Source: Granulicella cerasi (lineage in GTDB: Bacteria > Acidobacteriota > Terriglobia > Terriglobales > Acidobacteriaceae). Taken from it: a DNA stretch of 64,000 nt. This document shows, in pieces, positions 32,472 to 40,982 of this stretch (its first letter is position 1; each line of letters opens with the position of its first letter). The notes below the pieces were generated by a model. It ran no database searches and had not been told where the DNA came from. It saw only the letters and a program-made list of their open reading frames with translations. The stretch lies in contig NZ_JAGSYD010000001.1 of the NCBI RefSeq assembly GCF_025685575.1, positions 1,119,852 to 1,183,851 of the forward strand. Direction: 5' to 3'. The translations under genes were made by a program, and so were the position numbers.

Positions 32472-33455
32472 TTACTTTCCGCGCCGCATACGTGCGGCCT
32501 TCACGGTGTTGGACATCAGCATCGCGATCGTCAGCGCGCCAACGCCGCCCGGGACCGGCGTATACGCGCCGCTCTTGAGGAACGCTGCAGGCTCAATGTC
32601 GCCGATCACCGTCGAGTTGCGCTTGGCAAAACCTTCCAGGCGCGTCTCGCGGTCAGGGTGTCCTTCAGGGAAGAATTGGTGCACTTCGGCATCGTCTGTC
32701 AGACGGTTGATGCCAACGTCGATCAGCGTCGCACCGGGCTTCACCATGTCTGCGGTAACGAAACCGGGGCGGCCAATCGCTGCGACCAGAATGTCCGCTT
32801 CGCGCGTGAACTTTGCGAGGTCCTTCGTACGCGAGTGGCACACGGTGACCGTGGCGCTTGCGTTGATCAGCATCGCCGCCGCAGGCTTGCCCACGATGTT
32901 CGAGCGGCCAACGACGACCGCGTTCGCACCCGCAACGGGGATGCCGCTACGCTGCAGCACTTCCATGATGCCGGCGGGCGTGCACGGTGCCAGCAGGTCC
33001 TTCGGGTCGGTGCCGTTCATCAAGCGGCCCGCGTTCAGCGGATGAAAACCGTCGACGTCCTTTGACGCATGAACCGCGTCGAGCAGGCGCTGCGTGTCCA
33101 CGTGCTTCGGCAAAGGAAGCTGAATGAGGATGCCGTCGATCTCAGGGCGCGCGTTCAGCTCTTCGACGAGCTTCAGCAGTTCCTCGGTCGTCACGCTCTC
33201 ATCGGGCGTGTGCATCTCGGAGTAGATACCGAGCTCAGCGCAGGTCTTCACCTTGCTGCGCACGTAGATCTGCGAAGCAGCTACATTGCCGACAAGCACT
33301 ACGGCCAGGCCCGGCGTATAGCCAGCAGCGACGGCGCGCTTTACTTCTTCGGCCACTTCGGCCTTGATTTCAGCGGCGATCTTTACGCCGTCCAACACGC
33401 GAGGCGAAGCCTTCGCATTCACATCAGCCACGGGCAGGGAAGCAGTCTCACTCAT
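32472..33455 (-). CDS. folD: FolD, methylenetetrahydrofolate dehydrogenase/cyclohydrolase
   Basis: 327 residues from the ATG at 33455. It interconverts methylene-, methenyl- and 10-formyl-tetrahydrofolate with NADP. Landmarks: YVRSKVKTCAELG (catalytic Lys), GILIQLPLPKHVD, GRSNIVGKPAAAML (NADP site) and PVPGGVGALTIAMLM. The first 25 residues form an extension before the conserved VLDGVKIA. A TACCCT box six bases before the ATG and lack of a Shine-Dalgarno suggest a leaderless transcript. Methylene-THF made here can feed TrmFO. Confidence 0.95.
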   Translation of the reverse strand: MSETASLPVADVNAKASPRVLDGVKIAAEIKAEVAEEVKRAVAAGYTPGLAVVLVGNVAASQIYVRSKVKTCAELGIYSEMHTPDESVTTEELLKLVEELNARPEIDGILIQLPLPKHVDTQRLLDAVHASKDVDGFHPLNAGRLMNGTDPKDLLAPCTPAGIMEVLQRSGIPVAGANAVVVGRSNIVGKPAAAMLINASATVTVCHSRTKDLAKFTREADILVAAIGRPGFVTADMVKPGATLIDVGINRLTDDAEVHQFFPEGHPDRETRLEGFAKRNSTVIGDIEPAAFLKSGAYTPVPGGVGALTIAMLMSNTVKAARMRRGK

Positions 33456-33461
33456 GCTTCT

Positions 33462-33467
33462 AGGGTA
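33462..33467 (-). promoter_or_regulatory. TAnnnT -10-like box at leaderless folD
   Basis: Minus strand TACCCT is exactly six bases before the folD ATG. No Shine-Dalgarno is present, so the transcript could begin at the start codon. The -35 region is not clear. Confidence 0.4.
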
Positions 33468-33586
33468 TCCCAGCCGATGGTGGTCTTTGCGCAGGGCAAA
33501 ACATTCTGCGCGGGCATCGCACAACCTCCTGATACCGCCCTGTTTCTAATCCTGAAACGCCGCAACCAGCGGAAGAGGCCGTCGCG

Positions 33587-33859
33587 ATGACCCAGGAACG
33601 CAAGTCCGAGCACACCACGACCGATACCTGTGCGGTAGAGAAGTTCACGCCGTCTGATCTGATCGCCCTGCGCAGTGACCTGCTGCAGAGCGGCATCGAC
33701 AGCTTTCAGGCGGCGGAAATCGTCGCCAATTTCCTTTCAGGCCGAGGCTACGGCGTCTCTTCGCATGAGGCGCGTGGAATCGCGACCGCCATCGAAAGCC
33801 CCGGCATCACGCCCGAGCGTATCCAGCTGGAGCTGGAGCGCGTCGCGCGTGTGATGTAG
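33587..33859 (+). CDS. Small hypothetical protein
   Basis: 90 residues, predicted cytosolic, two amphipathic helices around FTPSDLIALRSDLLQSG and FQAAEIVANFLSGRG, then EARGIATAIES and ERIQLELERVARVM. The N-terminal part is charged. I do not recognise a family. An AGAGG ribosome-binding site lies eight bases before the ATG. Its stop TAG directly abuts the stop of the convergent DUF5076 gene, forming TAGCTA. Confidence 0.7.
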   Translation: MTQERKSEHTTTDTCAVEKFTPSDLIALRSDLLQSGIDSFQAAEIVANFLSGRGYGVSSHEARGIATAIESPGITPERIQLELERVARVM

Positions 33860-34153
33860 CTACTGAATCTCGCCTTCGGCTTGGTCGGTGGGCGAGTCGA
33901 TCTCCGCGTCAAAGCCGTCCACAAGGCGGTCCAGAAAATCTTCGCGATCGAGATTCTTATCGCGCAGGGCTTCTGCATTCACGATATGGCGGGCAAGATC
34001 GGCGAGCACCACCCCCCAGGCTGCGGGGTCCTGCCACATGCCGGTGCGAAGGCTTACATGCTGGCCGGACTCAGCCACCCACACGCGCAGAAGCTCAAAA
34101 GCTGCGGAGTCGCGGTCGGCTGCAGGAGGGGGATTCAGGGACTTCGTGCTCAT
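33860..34153 (-). CDS. DUF5076-like small protein
   Basis: 97 residues. The core AFELLRVWVAESGQHVSLRTGMWQDPAAWG (shown in parts: LLRVWVAESGQHVSLRT and MWQDPAAWGVVLADLARHI) matches the small DUF5076 family, of unknown role. The C-terminal tail is acidic. It is probably a single-gene unit; the 182 bp upstream (34154-34335) hold no recognised gene and should carry its promoter. Its stop is back-to-back with the plus-strand gene. Confidence 0.8.
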   Translation of the reverse strand: MSTKSLNPPPAADRDSAAFELLRVWVAESGQHVSLRTGMWQDPAAWGVVLADLARHIVNAEALRDKNLDREDFLDRLVDGFDAEIDSPTDQAEGEIQ

Positions 34154-34335
34154 CGTGCGCTCGTTTCAGGCCACTCGGGCCACTGAAGTTGCAACATCCA
34201 AAAGTATTCGCAAAACGTTCATCTTGCATATCGCGAAAAGACCGCAAACTCACAGGCAAGGGACCCAAACGCATATGATCTTCGCCTACGTCGCGCTTAA
34301 GGTCGGTTTTCTGTCGATTGCGGTCTATCGCAAGG

Positions 34336-35394
34336 TCAACTGGTCGGATCTGCCAGGGCAGCTTCAATCGCTGCATTCACATCTGCTTGCGCAAACTCCG
34401 CAGCCACTCGAATCCCATTCATAATGGCGCGGTCGTTTGAGCTGCCGTGGCCGACGATGGCCACGCCGCGAACACCCAGCAGCGGTGCTCCACCGTACTC
34501 CGAGTAGTCGAGCCGCTTGCGGAAGGCCTTGAACGCCTTCTGGCTGAGCAGAGCTCCTACCGTAGAGGTCACCGTGGATTTCAGGCTGGCCTTCAGGCTC
34601 TCGTTTACCAGCTTCGCAATACCTTCCGACGTCTTCAGCGCGACGTTGCCCACAAAACCATCGCAGACGACCACATCGGCCGCGCCGTTGTAGAGGTCGC
34701 GTCCCTCGACGTTGCCGAGGAAGTTGATCACACCGCGCTCGCCGAGTTCGCGCAGCAACGGCAGCGTCTCCTTGGTCAGCGTATTGCCCTTGGAGTCCTC
34801 TTCGCCGATGGAGAGCAGGCCGACGCGCGGATTGTGCACGTGCAGCACGTTCTTCGCGTATTCGCTGCCCATTACGGCAAACTGCAGCAGATTCGTCGGA
34901 TCGGAGTCCACGTTGGCGCCCACGTCGAGCAGGACGCATGGGCCACCACTGGAGGTGGGCAGAATGCTCGCCAGCGCCGGACGGTCAATGCCACCGAGCG
35001 AACCCAGCACCATCTTCGCCGTCGCCATCGCCGCGCCGGTGTTGCCCGCCGTCACAAAGCCCGCAGCCTTGCCTTCGCGGACCATCTTCAGGCCGACGCG
35101 CATAGAGGAATCGCGCTTGGAGCGCACCGCCAAAGCGGCCTTGTCCTCCATGGAGATCCATTCACTGGCTTGCGAAATGAAGATGGGCAGCTTGGCGCGC
35201 TTGGCCGGAACCCCCGGGAAGCTGGGGCCGGCGGCGTTCTTCAGCGCCTCGCGGAGCTTGGGGCGCAGAATCTCCTCCGGCCCAACGAGATGAACGCGAA
35301 CGTCCAGCGTACGAGCTGCCAGGATTGCTCCCTTGATTTCTGGATCGGGAGCTTTATCGCTTCCCATCGCATCGAGCACGATGTCTATCGGCAT
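34336..35394 (-). CDS. plsX: PlsX, phosphate acyltransferase
   Basis: 352 residues, normal length. It converts acyl-ACP to acyl-phosphate for phospholipid synthesis. Landmarks: IVLDAMGSDKAPDPEIKGA at the N-terminus, FVTAGNTGAAMATA, and VDSDPTNLLQFAVMGSEYA, plus VCDGFVGNVALKTSEG. It lies 122 bp downstream of rpmF, an arrangement common in bacteria (rpmF-plsX), with a hairpin in between. A TAAACT box sits ten bases before the ATG, so plsX may also have its own promoter. Confidence 0.95.
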   Translation of the reverse strand: MPIDIVLDAMGSDKAPDPEIKGAILAARTLDVRVHLVGPEEILRPKLREALKNAAGPSFPGVPAKRAKLPIFISQASEWISMEDKAALAVRSKRDSSMRVGLKMVREGKAAGFVTAGNTGAAMATAKMVLGSLGGIDRPALASILPTSSGGPCVLLDVGANVDSDPTNLLQFAVMGSEYAKNVLHVHNPRVGLLSIGEEDSKGNTLTKETLPLLRELGERGVINFLGNVEGRDLYNGAADVVVCDGFVGNVALKTSEGIAKLVNESLKASLKSTVTSTVGALLSQKAFKAFRKRLDYSEYGGAPLLGVRGVAIVGHGSSNDRAIMNGIRVAAEFAQADVNAAIEAALADPTS

Positions 35395-35462
35395 AGTCAG
35401 GAGTAGTTTACCGGCAGTTCTCTAGGAGTTTTCCGCAAGACACGGAATTTTCACGACAAACA

Positions 35463-35492
35463 GGAATGGCACGGCCGAAGCCGTGCTGTTCC
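35463..35492 (-). terminator. Hairpin between rpmF and plsX
   Basis: Minus strand GCACGGC-TTCG-GCCGTGC with outer pairs (GGAACA with TGTTCC-like wobble pairs) makes a stem of about 13 bp. It is followed on the minus strand by TGTTTGTCG. It could be a partial terminator between the ribosomal protein gene and plsX. Confidence 0.55.
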
Positions 35493-35516
35493 CAAGGAGT
35501 TCTTTGCAGGAAGGAC

Positions 35517-35711
35517 TTAGGCTGCGGTTGCAGTCTTGTCCGGGCCGTACTGACGGCCCTTGTACTGTCCGCACGAAGCGCAAACAGTGTGGGGCACGCG
35601 CTTGGCGCCGCAGTTGGGGCAGTTGCCAACACCAGTGTTGGGCGTCAGGAAGTCGTGCGAGCGGCGCTTGGCGGTACGCTGCTTGGAGTGGCGGCGCTTA
35701 GGATTCGGCAT
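35517..35711 (-). CDS. rpmF: Ribosomal protein bL32
   Basis: 64 residues. MPNPKRRHSKQR at the start and the four-Cys zinc motif NCPNCGAKRVPHTVCASCG identify bL32 of the large subunit. AGAGGA lies five bases before the ATG. It follows the YceD gene (111 bp) and precedes plsX, matching the yceD-rpmF-plsX order of many bacteria. Confidence 0.97.
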   Translation of the reverse strand: MPNPKRRHSKQRTAKRRSHDFLTPNTGVGNCPNCGAKRVPHTVCASCGQYKGRQYGPDKTATAA

Positions 35712-35822
35712 GGTGTTCCTCTCAAACGTCTTTTGACCGCAGCTTGTCGCGTAACCACCGCAGACTTGAACTGGAAGTCATCAGTACGGGAAATTCAAAA
35801 TTTGTTGCAGCCGCGTGTGCTG

Positions 35823-36374
35823 CTAAGCCTTGGGCGGAAGCGAAATTCCAGCCAACGCATTCCAGCGCTGATCGGAAGGAGCTTCGCTGCAATTGCATTC
35901 CGTGGTGTTGCGGTTCACGCCGCACGACGGGCAAAGGCCTTTGCAGTCTTCACGACATAGGATCCGTCCGGGCAGGCCTAAAAGCACCTGTTCACGCACG
36001 GCGTCCTCGAGTCGCAGGCCGCTTTCTTCATAATAACCGATTTCTGTCTCATCTTCAGTAATTGCGTGTTCGCCTGCTTCAGCGTCCACTCCGCCGGGGC
36101 GGAAGATGAGGTCGAACTTGCCCGAAAGCGTGTCGTCGATCGGCTCCAGACAGCGTCCGCAGGTCAGCTCGAACGGGCCTTCGAACTTGCCCCGAAGTCG
36201 AATGTCTTCAACGACTTCCTTGCCGCCGCGATGCTCTTCCAGCAGGTCGGCCTGGCCCTTTACGACCAGTGGTCCGGTCTGCTGCACGTCGGGCGCGTAC
36301 TCAATTTCACCCGCCGCGATCGCCATATCAAAAAAATACGGTTCATCGGCAATCAACTCTGGCGTGATCAACAT
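35823..36374 (-). CDS. YceD (DUF177) family protein
   Basis: 183 residues from the ATG at 36374, which has AGGAGG ten bases upstream. The domain has GPFELTCGRCLEPID near the middle and CREDCKGLCPSCGVNRN followed by CNC at the end, the Cys-rich signature of YceD. The family is needed for normal 23S rRNA accumulation in some bacteria and sits before rpmF in most genomes, as here. A longer start at 36419 would overlap thiE and is less likely. Confidence 0.88.
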   Translation of the reverse strand: MLITPELIADEPYFFDMAIAAGEIEYAPDVQQTGPLVVKGQADLLEEHRGGKEVVEDIRLRGKFEGPFELTCGRCLEPIDDTLSGKFDLIFRPGGVDAEAGEHAITEDETEIGYYEESGLRLEDAVREQVLLGLPGRILCREDCKGLCPSCGVNRNTTECNCSEAPSDQRWNALAGISLPPKA

Positions 36375-36402
36375 CGGTCTGCGCCCTCCTGGAAGTATTT
36401 TC

Positions 36403-36963
36403 TCACGCGAGGTCGGCAAAAAGGCGAATCCCGGCGATTCCCGCCGCTCCTGCCTGCAGACAGAGATGCTGATTCACGGCGTTTACCCCGCCCAGCGCGA
36501 GCACCGGAACGTCCGCCGCCATGCGGCAGGCTGCTGCGAGCATCGGCAGTCCTGTCCCGTTTTGTACCAGCGCGCCGTCGACCCGCTTCTCAAAGACCGG
36601 GCCAAAGACGATGAGATCGGCGCCACCGTTGATGGCGCGCTCGACCTCGGACAAAGAATGCGCGCTCGCGCTGACGAAAGCTCCGGGCATGAGCGCCCGG
36701 ACCTGCGATGCGGTCAACTCCCCCTTGCGGGCCGTGAGGTGCACTCCATCTGCCCCCGAGGCCTTCGCGATATCGGCCCGGCCGTTCACCACAAGCCTGG
36801 TGGCCGACCCCCATAGCGCCTCGCGCCACAGCTCGGCGACCTGGAGGATCGCACCGGCGTCGAGCTCTTTCTCACGCAACTGCACTACATCGATACCAGC
36901 CGCAGACCAGCGTAAAACCTGATCAATCGTTGTCCTCGCGTCTGCGATGGCCATGCGTTTCAT
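36403..36963 (-). CDS. thiE: ThiE-like thiamine phosphate synthase
   Basis: 186 residues from the ATG at 36963. The TIM-barrel motifs VVQLREKELDA, VNGRADIAKASGADGVHLT, VSASAHSLSEVERA, FGPVFEKR, and VLALGGVNAVN followed by AGAAGIAGIRLF fit ThiE/TenI. It couples HMP-pyrophosphate to thiazole phosphate, or is a TenI-type aminotransferase-free regulator; the phosphate-binding loops favour ThiE. A TACACT box lies eight bases upstream, with no Shine-Dalgarno. A GTG at 36969 is an alternative start. Confidence 0.85.
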   Translation of the reverse strand: MKRMAIADARTTIDQVLRWSAAGIDVVQLREKELDAGAILQVAELWREALWGSATRLVVNGRADIAKASGADGVHLTARKGELTASQVRALMPGAFVSASAHSLSEVERAINGGADLIVFGPVFEKRVDGALVQNGTGLPMLAAACRMAADVPVLALGGVNAVNQHLCLQAGAAGIAGIRLFADLA

Positions 36964-37102
36964 AGGCACTCAGTGTACGTGTCACGACTCTTCCACCGCC
37001 TCACTGGACAAAGAAGCATAGAATAGATAACGGTCCCGCCTGCGCGTTTCAAGGTTTGGGCGTTTGGGCCGATTGATTCCCGGGAGTGCTTTCTCGCAAG
37101 GT

Positions 37103-38497
37103 ATGGCTACTGTTTACGATCTCATCGTCATCGGCTCGGGTCCTGCAGGACAACGTGCCGCCATCTACGCCGCCAAGCTCGGCAAGAAAGTCGCACTCGT
37201 TGAAAACCGCGAAGTCGTTGGCGGAGCCTGTATCAATACGGGAACCATTCCTTCCAAGACGATGCGCGAAGCGGTGCTGCACCTCTCCGGCTATAACTAC
37301 AAGTCCATCTATGGCATGAATTACCGGGTGAAGGAACGCATCACGATGGCGGACCTCGCGTTCCGCATTCAGCACGTGATCAAGACCGAGATCGACGTGA
37401 CCGAAGCGCAGCTTTCGCGCAACAACGTCGAGATGCTCACCGGCACGGCCTCCTTCGATGACCCCACCCACATTCGCGTGTCTAACTCCCGCGGCTCGAC
37501 GGTGTACGAAGGCAAGAATGTTCTGATCGCCACCGGCACCAAGCCGGCAAGCAGCCCCAAGGTGCCGATCAACGGCACGACGATCATCAACTCCGACCTC
37601 ATCCTGAACCTGACGAACCTGCCGCAGACGATGATCGTCGTCGGTGGCGGTGTCATCGGCGTTGAGTACTGCTGCATGTTTGCTGCGCTTGGCGTTCGCG
37701 TCACGCTCATCGAGCGCCGTCCGCGCCTGCTCGAGTTTGCCGACAGCGAAATCGTGGAAGCGCTGAGCTATCACCTGCGCGATGCGCGCGTGACCATGCG
37801 CCTGAACGAAGAAGTAGAGTCTGTCGAAGAGATCGACGGCAAGGTCGTCGCGAACCTCGAATCCAAGAAGAAGCTGCAGGGCGATGTGCTGCTCTACGCC
37901 GTCGGCCGCCAGGGCAACGTGGACGAGTTGAACCTCGCGAACGCTGGTGTTGAAGCCGATCCGCGCGGCCGTATCCCGGTCGACAAGGACTTCCGCACCA
38001 AGTGCCCGACGGTCTTCGCTGCAGGCGACGTTATCGGATTCCCGTCGCTGGCTTCGGTGTCGATGGAGCAGGGCCGCATCGCTGCGGCGCGCGCCTTTGG
38101 CGACGAGACGATCGTTTCCAACCCGAGCTTCTATCCCTACGGCATCTACACGATCCCCGAGATCAGCTTCATCGGCAAGACGGAAGAGCAGCTTACGGAA
38201 GAGGATGTGCCGTATGAAGTTGGCCTTGCGTACTACCGCGAGATCGCGCGCGGCCAGATCCGTGGCGATACGAGCGGTCGTCTGAAGCTCATCTTCCACC
38301 GCGAGACGCACTCAATTCTTGGCGTACACATCATCGGCGAAGGTGCCAGCGAGCTGCTGCACATCGGCCAGGCCGTGATGGCGCTCGGCGGCAAGATCGA
38401 CTACTTCGTCGAGACGGTCTTCAACTATCCGACACTTGCAGAAGCGTATAAGGTTGCGGCCTTCAATGGTTTGAACCGCGTTTCCCGCCTCGATTAA
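37103..38497 (+). CDS. sthA: SthA, Si-specific NAD(P) transhydrogenase
   Basis: 464 residues from the ATG at 37103. It is a soluble flavoprotein of the disulfide-reductase family. FAD motif IVIGSGPAGQRAAI is at the N-terminus and VVGGGVIGVEYCCMFAALG is the NAD site; FAAGDVIGFPSLAS is the second FAD motif. The redox site reads CINTGTIPSK with only one Cys instead of CxxxxC, which points to SthA rather than lipoamide or glutathione reductase. It balances NADPH and NADH. AAGG lies directly before the ATG. Confidence 0.92.
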   Translation: MATVYDLIVIGSGPAGQRAAIYAAKLGKKVALVENREVVGGACINTGTIPSKTMREAVLHLSGYNYKSIYGMNYRVKERITMADLAFRIQHVIKTEIDVTEAQLSRNNVEMLTGTASFDDPTHIRVSNSRGSTVYEGKNVLIATGTKPASSPKVPINGTTIINSDLILNLTNLPQTMIVVGGGVIGVEYCCMFAALGVRVTLIERRPRLLEFADSEIVEALSYHLRDARVTMRLNEEVESVEEIDGKVVANLESKKKLQGDVLLYAVGRQGNVDELNLANAGVEADPRGRIPVDKDFRTKCPTVFAAGDVIGFPSLASVSMEQGRIAAARAFGDETIVSNPSFYPYGIYTIPEISFIGKTEEQLTEEDVPYEVGLAYYREIARGQIRGDTSGRLKLIFHRETHSILGVHIIGEGASELLHIGQAVMALGGKIDYFVETVFNYPTLAEAYKVAAFNGLNRVSRLD

Positions 38498-38531
38498 GAG
38501 GGTGTAAGGGGTACGTTTTACGGTATAGCGC

Positions 38532-38561
38532 GCAGAGGCACCTAGAGATAGGTGCCTCTGC
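38532..38561. repeat. Perfect stem-loop downstream of sthA
   Basis: A 13-bp stem (GCAGAGGCACCTA with TAGGTGCCTCTGC) closes a four-base GAGA loop. No T-tract follows on either strand, so it is not a standard intrinsic terminator. It may stabilise the sthA mRNA 3' end or act in Rho-dependent ending. Confidence 0.55.
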
Positions 38562-38734
38562 TAGTTGAGGTCGGTGTTGTTCCTAAACGCTACACCCTGA
38601 ACGCTGGATCTCCGCTTCAGCGACATAGTGATTGACGACCGCAGTATTTATTCGCTAACGTCACAAAACCCCGCAGCTTCAGCGGTGTTTCCAGCGTCAA
38701 ACTCAGCAAGCTCAGGGAAAGGAGATCGACCCCC

Positions 38735-39709
38735 ATGTCGACTTCAACCGCATTTGCCGCCGAACCCTCTATTGCCACCGGCACCACCATTGGTGTCATC
38801 CTCAGCCAGCGCATCTACGCAGGGCTGCTCGAGGATGGTCGACTCTCCGGTGAACTGAAGGTTTTCCCCGCGACTCCGCTGCCCGACCCTGAGGACGAAG
38901 ATGACGACATGAGCCTCGTCGAACTGCCGACCGAGTCGATCGTCGAAGCGATCTGCGACAGTGTGCTGTCGCTGGCGAAGTCGCACGAAGCGGAGCTCGC
39001 GGCGATAGGCGTGGCGATCCCCGGACTCGTGCGCAATGGCGTCATCGACGAAGCACCGAACTTTCCGCAGCTCAAGGGCGCGAACCTCGAAAGCCGCCTC
39101 GAAGGTGCGCTGGCGGAGCGTGGCATCAAGACGCGTGTCTGCATCGTGAACGACGCCGACGCGATGGCAGCGGGGCTTGCGTCGACGCATGGCAAGCTCG
39201 ACAGCCACATTCGCGTCTGGACGCTCGGCACCGGTATCGGCTACGGCGTGTATCCCTTCATGAAGGGGGTTTGGGAGGCTGGGCACACGGTCGTCACGCT
39301 GGATGACCGCGAGAACTACTGCGGTTGCGGCGGACGTGGCCACCTGGAAGGCATCATGGGCCAGCGCGCCATGCGTCTGCGGTTCCTCGACATGGAGCCG
39401 GAAGAGGTTTTCGAAGCGGCGAATCGCAAGTCCGATCCTGATCCGCGCTGCCTTGAGTTCAAGAAGCTCTGGCACAAGGCACTGGCGGCGGCGACCTCGA
39501 ATGCGCTGCATGTTTCTGGCCCCGGCAAGTTCTTCGTCACGGGCTTCAACACCCGCTTCCTCGACACGAATATGCTGCGCCACTACATCGGCGAGATGGT
39601 GAAGATGAGTTCGCTGCAGAGCTACTCGCTGGAGGTCGTTGACGACGACCAGTCCGTGCGCGTGATCGGGGCTGCGGTGGCCGCCATGCAGATGTGCGGC
39701 GCACAGTAG
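38735..39709 (+). CDS. ROK-family sugar kinase-like protein with altered zinc motif
   Basis: 324 residues. AAAGGAGA lies nine bases before the ATG. ROK features: IGVILSQRIYAGLLEDGRL (N-terminal phosphate region), VAIPGLVRNG, CIVNDADAMAAGLA (catalytic Asp), LGTGIGYGVYPF, and the zinc motif. The zinc motif reads CGCGGRGHLEG, where the usual third Cys (CxCGxxGCxE) is His. ROK proteins are glucokinases, other sugar kinases or repressors; there is no DNA-binding domain here, so a kinase is likely. An acidic insertion (PEDEDDD) is near residue 55. Substrate unknown. Confidence 0.85.
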   Translation: MSTSTAFAAEPSIATGTTIGVILSQRIYAGLLEDGRLSGELKVFPATPLPDPEDEDDDMSLVELPTESIVEAICDSVLSLAKSHEAELAAIGVAIPGLVRNGVIDEAPNFPQLKGANLESRLEGALAERGIKTRVCIVNDADAMAAGLASTHGKLDSHIRVWTLGTGIGYGVYPFMKGVWEAGHTVVTLDDRENYCGCGGRGHLEGIMGQRAMRLRFLDMEPEEVFEAANRKSDPDPRCLEFKKLWHKALAAATSNALHVSGPGKFFVTGFNTRFLDTNMLRHYIGEMVKMSSLQSYSLEVVDDDQSVRVIGAAVAAMQMCGAQ

Positions 39710-39766
39710 TTCTCTTCTTTCCAAGCAACAATGTTGGATGCCCACGGCACCCTTGCGCGTTCTGTT

Positions 39767-40966
39767 TTAGTGCATGGGAACGAAGTCGATGGGGGGACCC
39801 GCGTCGGGGTCGGACATCATCGTGCGGTCCATATGCCGTGCCCAGAAGACCATCAGCACCACGACGAACGCCACGAGTGCGCCTGCTGGTGCAAGCCTGC
39901 GGTAGTGCAGGCCTTCGCCCAGCAGTACGCCGCCGAGGCTCGCCCCGAGCGCGTTGCCGAGGTTGAACGCACCTTGATTCAGCGTGGAGGCGAGGTTCGG
40001 TGCGCGGCGCGCTTTCTCCACAATCCGAGCCTGCAGCGGAGCGCCCGCCGCGAAGTGCACCAGCCCCCAGACGAAGACACAGATCATCATGGGCACGCCG
40101 TAGGGGAGTACCACACCCATCACCAGCAGCGACGTGCCTACGGCCGCGTAGCCACCGACGAGCGTGGCGAGTTGACGCCAATCGCTGAGGCGTCCGCCGA
40201 GTAGATTGCCCACGGTGATGCCCGCGCCGAAGATGACGAGCACCCAGGTGATCGTGTTCTCTCTCATGTGTGTTTCGGCGGCGAGCATGGGCGCGATGTA
40301 CGTGAAGACCGTGAAGAGCGAGACCGAGCTGAGCGTCGAGAGCGCGAGCACCAGCAGCACCTTCGGGTTCATCACGGCAGAGATTTCGTGGCGTAGTTCC
40401 ACCGGTTCGGCGTCCTGCCTGGGCACGAGGAAGATCAGGCCGAGCATCGCGATGAGGCCGATGGGCAGCAGGAAAAGAAAGGTGGAACGCCAACCCAGCG
40501 CATGGCCGATGGCTGTGCCTGCGGGCACGCCCAGCACGTTCGCCAGCGTCAGCCCGGTGAACATCGTGGCGATGGCTTGCGCGCGCTTGTTCTTCGGCAC
40601 GAGGTTTGCGGCGACGATCGCGCCGGTGCCGAAGAAGGCTCCGTGGCAGAGCGCGGTGAGCAGACGTGCAGCAATCATCAACTCAAAGTTCGGGGCAAAC
40701 GCGCAGCAGAGATTGCCGACGAGGAAGATGCTCATCAGCAGAATGAGCGTGCGTTTGCGCTCGGTTTTGGAGAGCGCGATGGCCACCAGCGGCGAACCGA
40801 AGGTGACGCTCAGCGCGTAGGCGGAGACGATCACGCCCGCCTTGGGAATGCTGATGTTGAAGGAGTGCGCCAGGTCCGGCAGCAGGCCCATGATGACGAA
40901 CTCGGACGTGCCGATGCCGAAGGCCGCAACCGTCAGCGCAAGAATTGCTTTCCGCATAAAGCTCAT
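39767..40966 (-). CDS. MFS transporter, AraJ/sugar-efflux-like
   Basis: 399 residues from the ATG at 40966, with twelve predicted membrane segments. N-terminal AFGIGTSEFVIMGLLPDLA and ALSVTFGSPLVAIALSKTERKR (motif A region) are typical of the DHA1/AraJ branch, which includes sugar, arabinose and drug efflux carriers. The substrate cannot be read. It starts 16 bases after the mutM stop on the same strand, so the two are probably co-transcribed; upstream in-frame starts lie within mutM. Confidence 0.88.
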   Translation of the reverse strand: MSFMRKAILALTVAAFGIGTSEFVIMGLLPDLAHSFNISIPKAGVIVSAYALSVTFGSPLVAIALSKTERKRTLILLMSIFLVGNLCCAFAPNFELMIAARLLTALCHGAFFGTGAIVAANLVPKNKRAQAIATMFTGLTLANVLGVPAGTAIGHALGWRSTFLFLLPIGLIAMLGLIFLVPRQDAEPVELRHEISAVMNPKVLLVLALSTLSSVSLFTVFTYIAPMLAAETHMRENTITWVLVIFGAGITVGNLLGGRLSDWRQLATLVGGYAAVGTSLLVMGVVLPYGVPMMICVFVWGLVHFAAGAPLQARIVEKARRAPNLASTLNQGAFNLGNALGASLGGVLLGEGLHYRRLAPAGALVAFVVVLMVFWARHMDRTMMSDPDAGPPIDFVPMH

Positions 40967-40982
40967 CGTAGCGCGAATGCGG

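Noticed and set aside
34275..34424. 49-codon plus-strand ORF (MIFAYVALKV...)
   Set aside because: It overlaps the end of plsX on the other strand and has no ribosome-binding site or other support.
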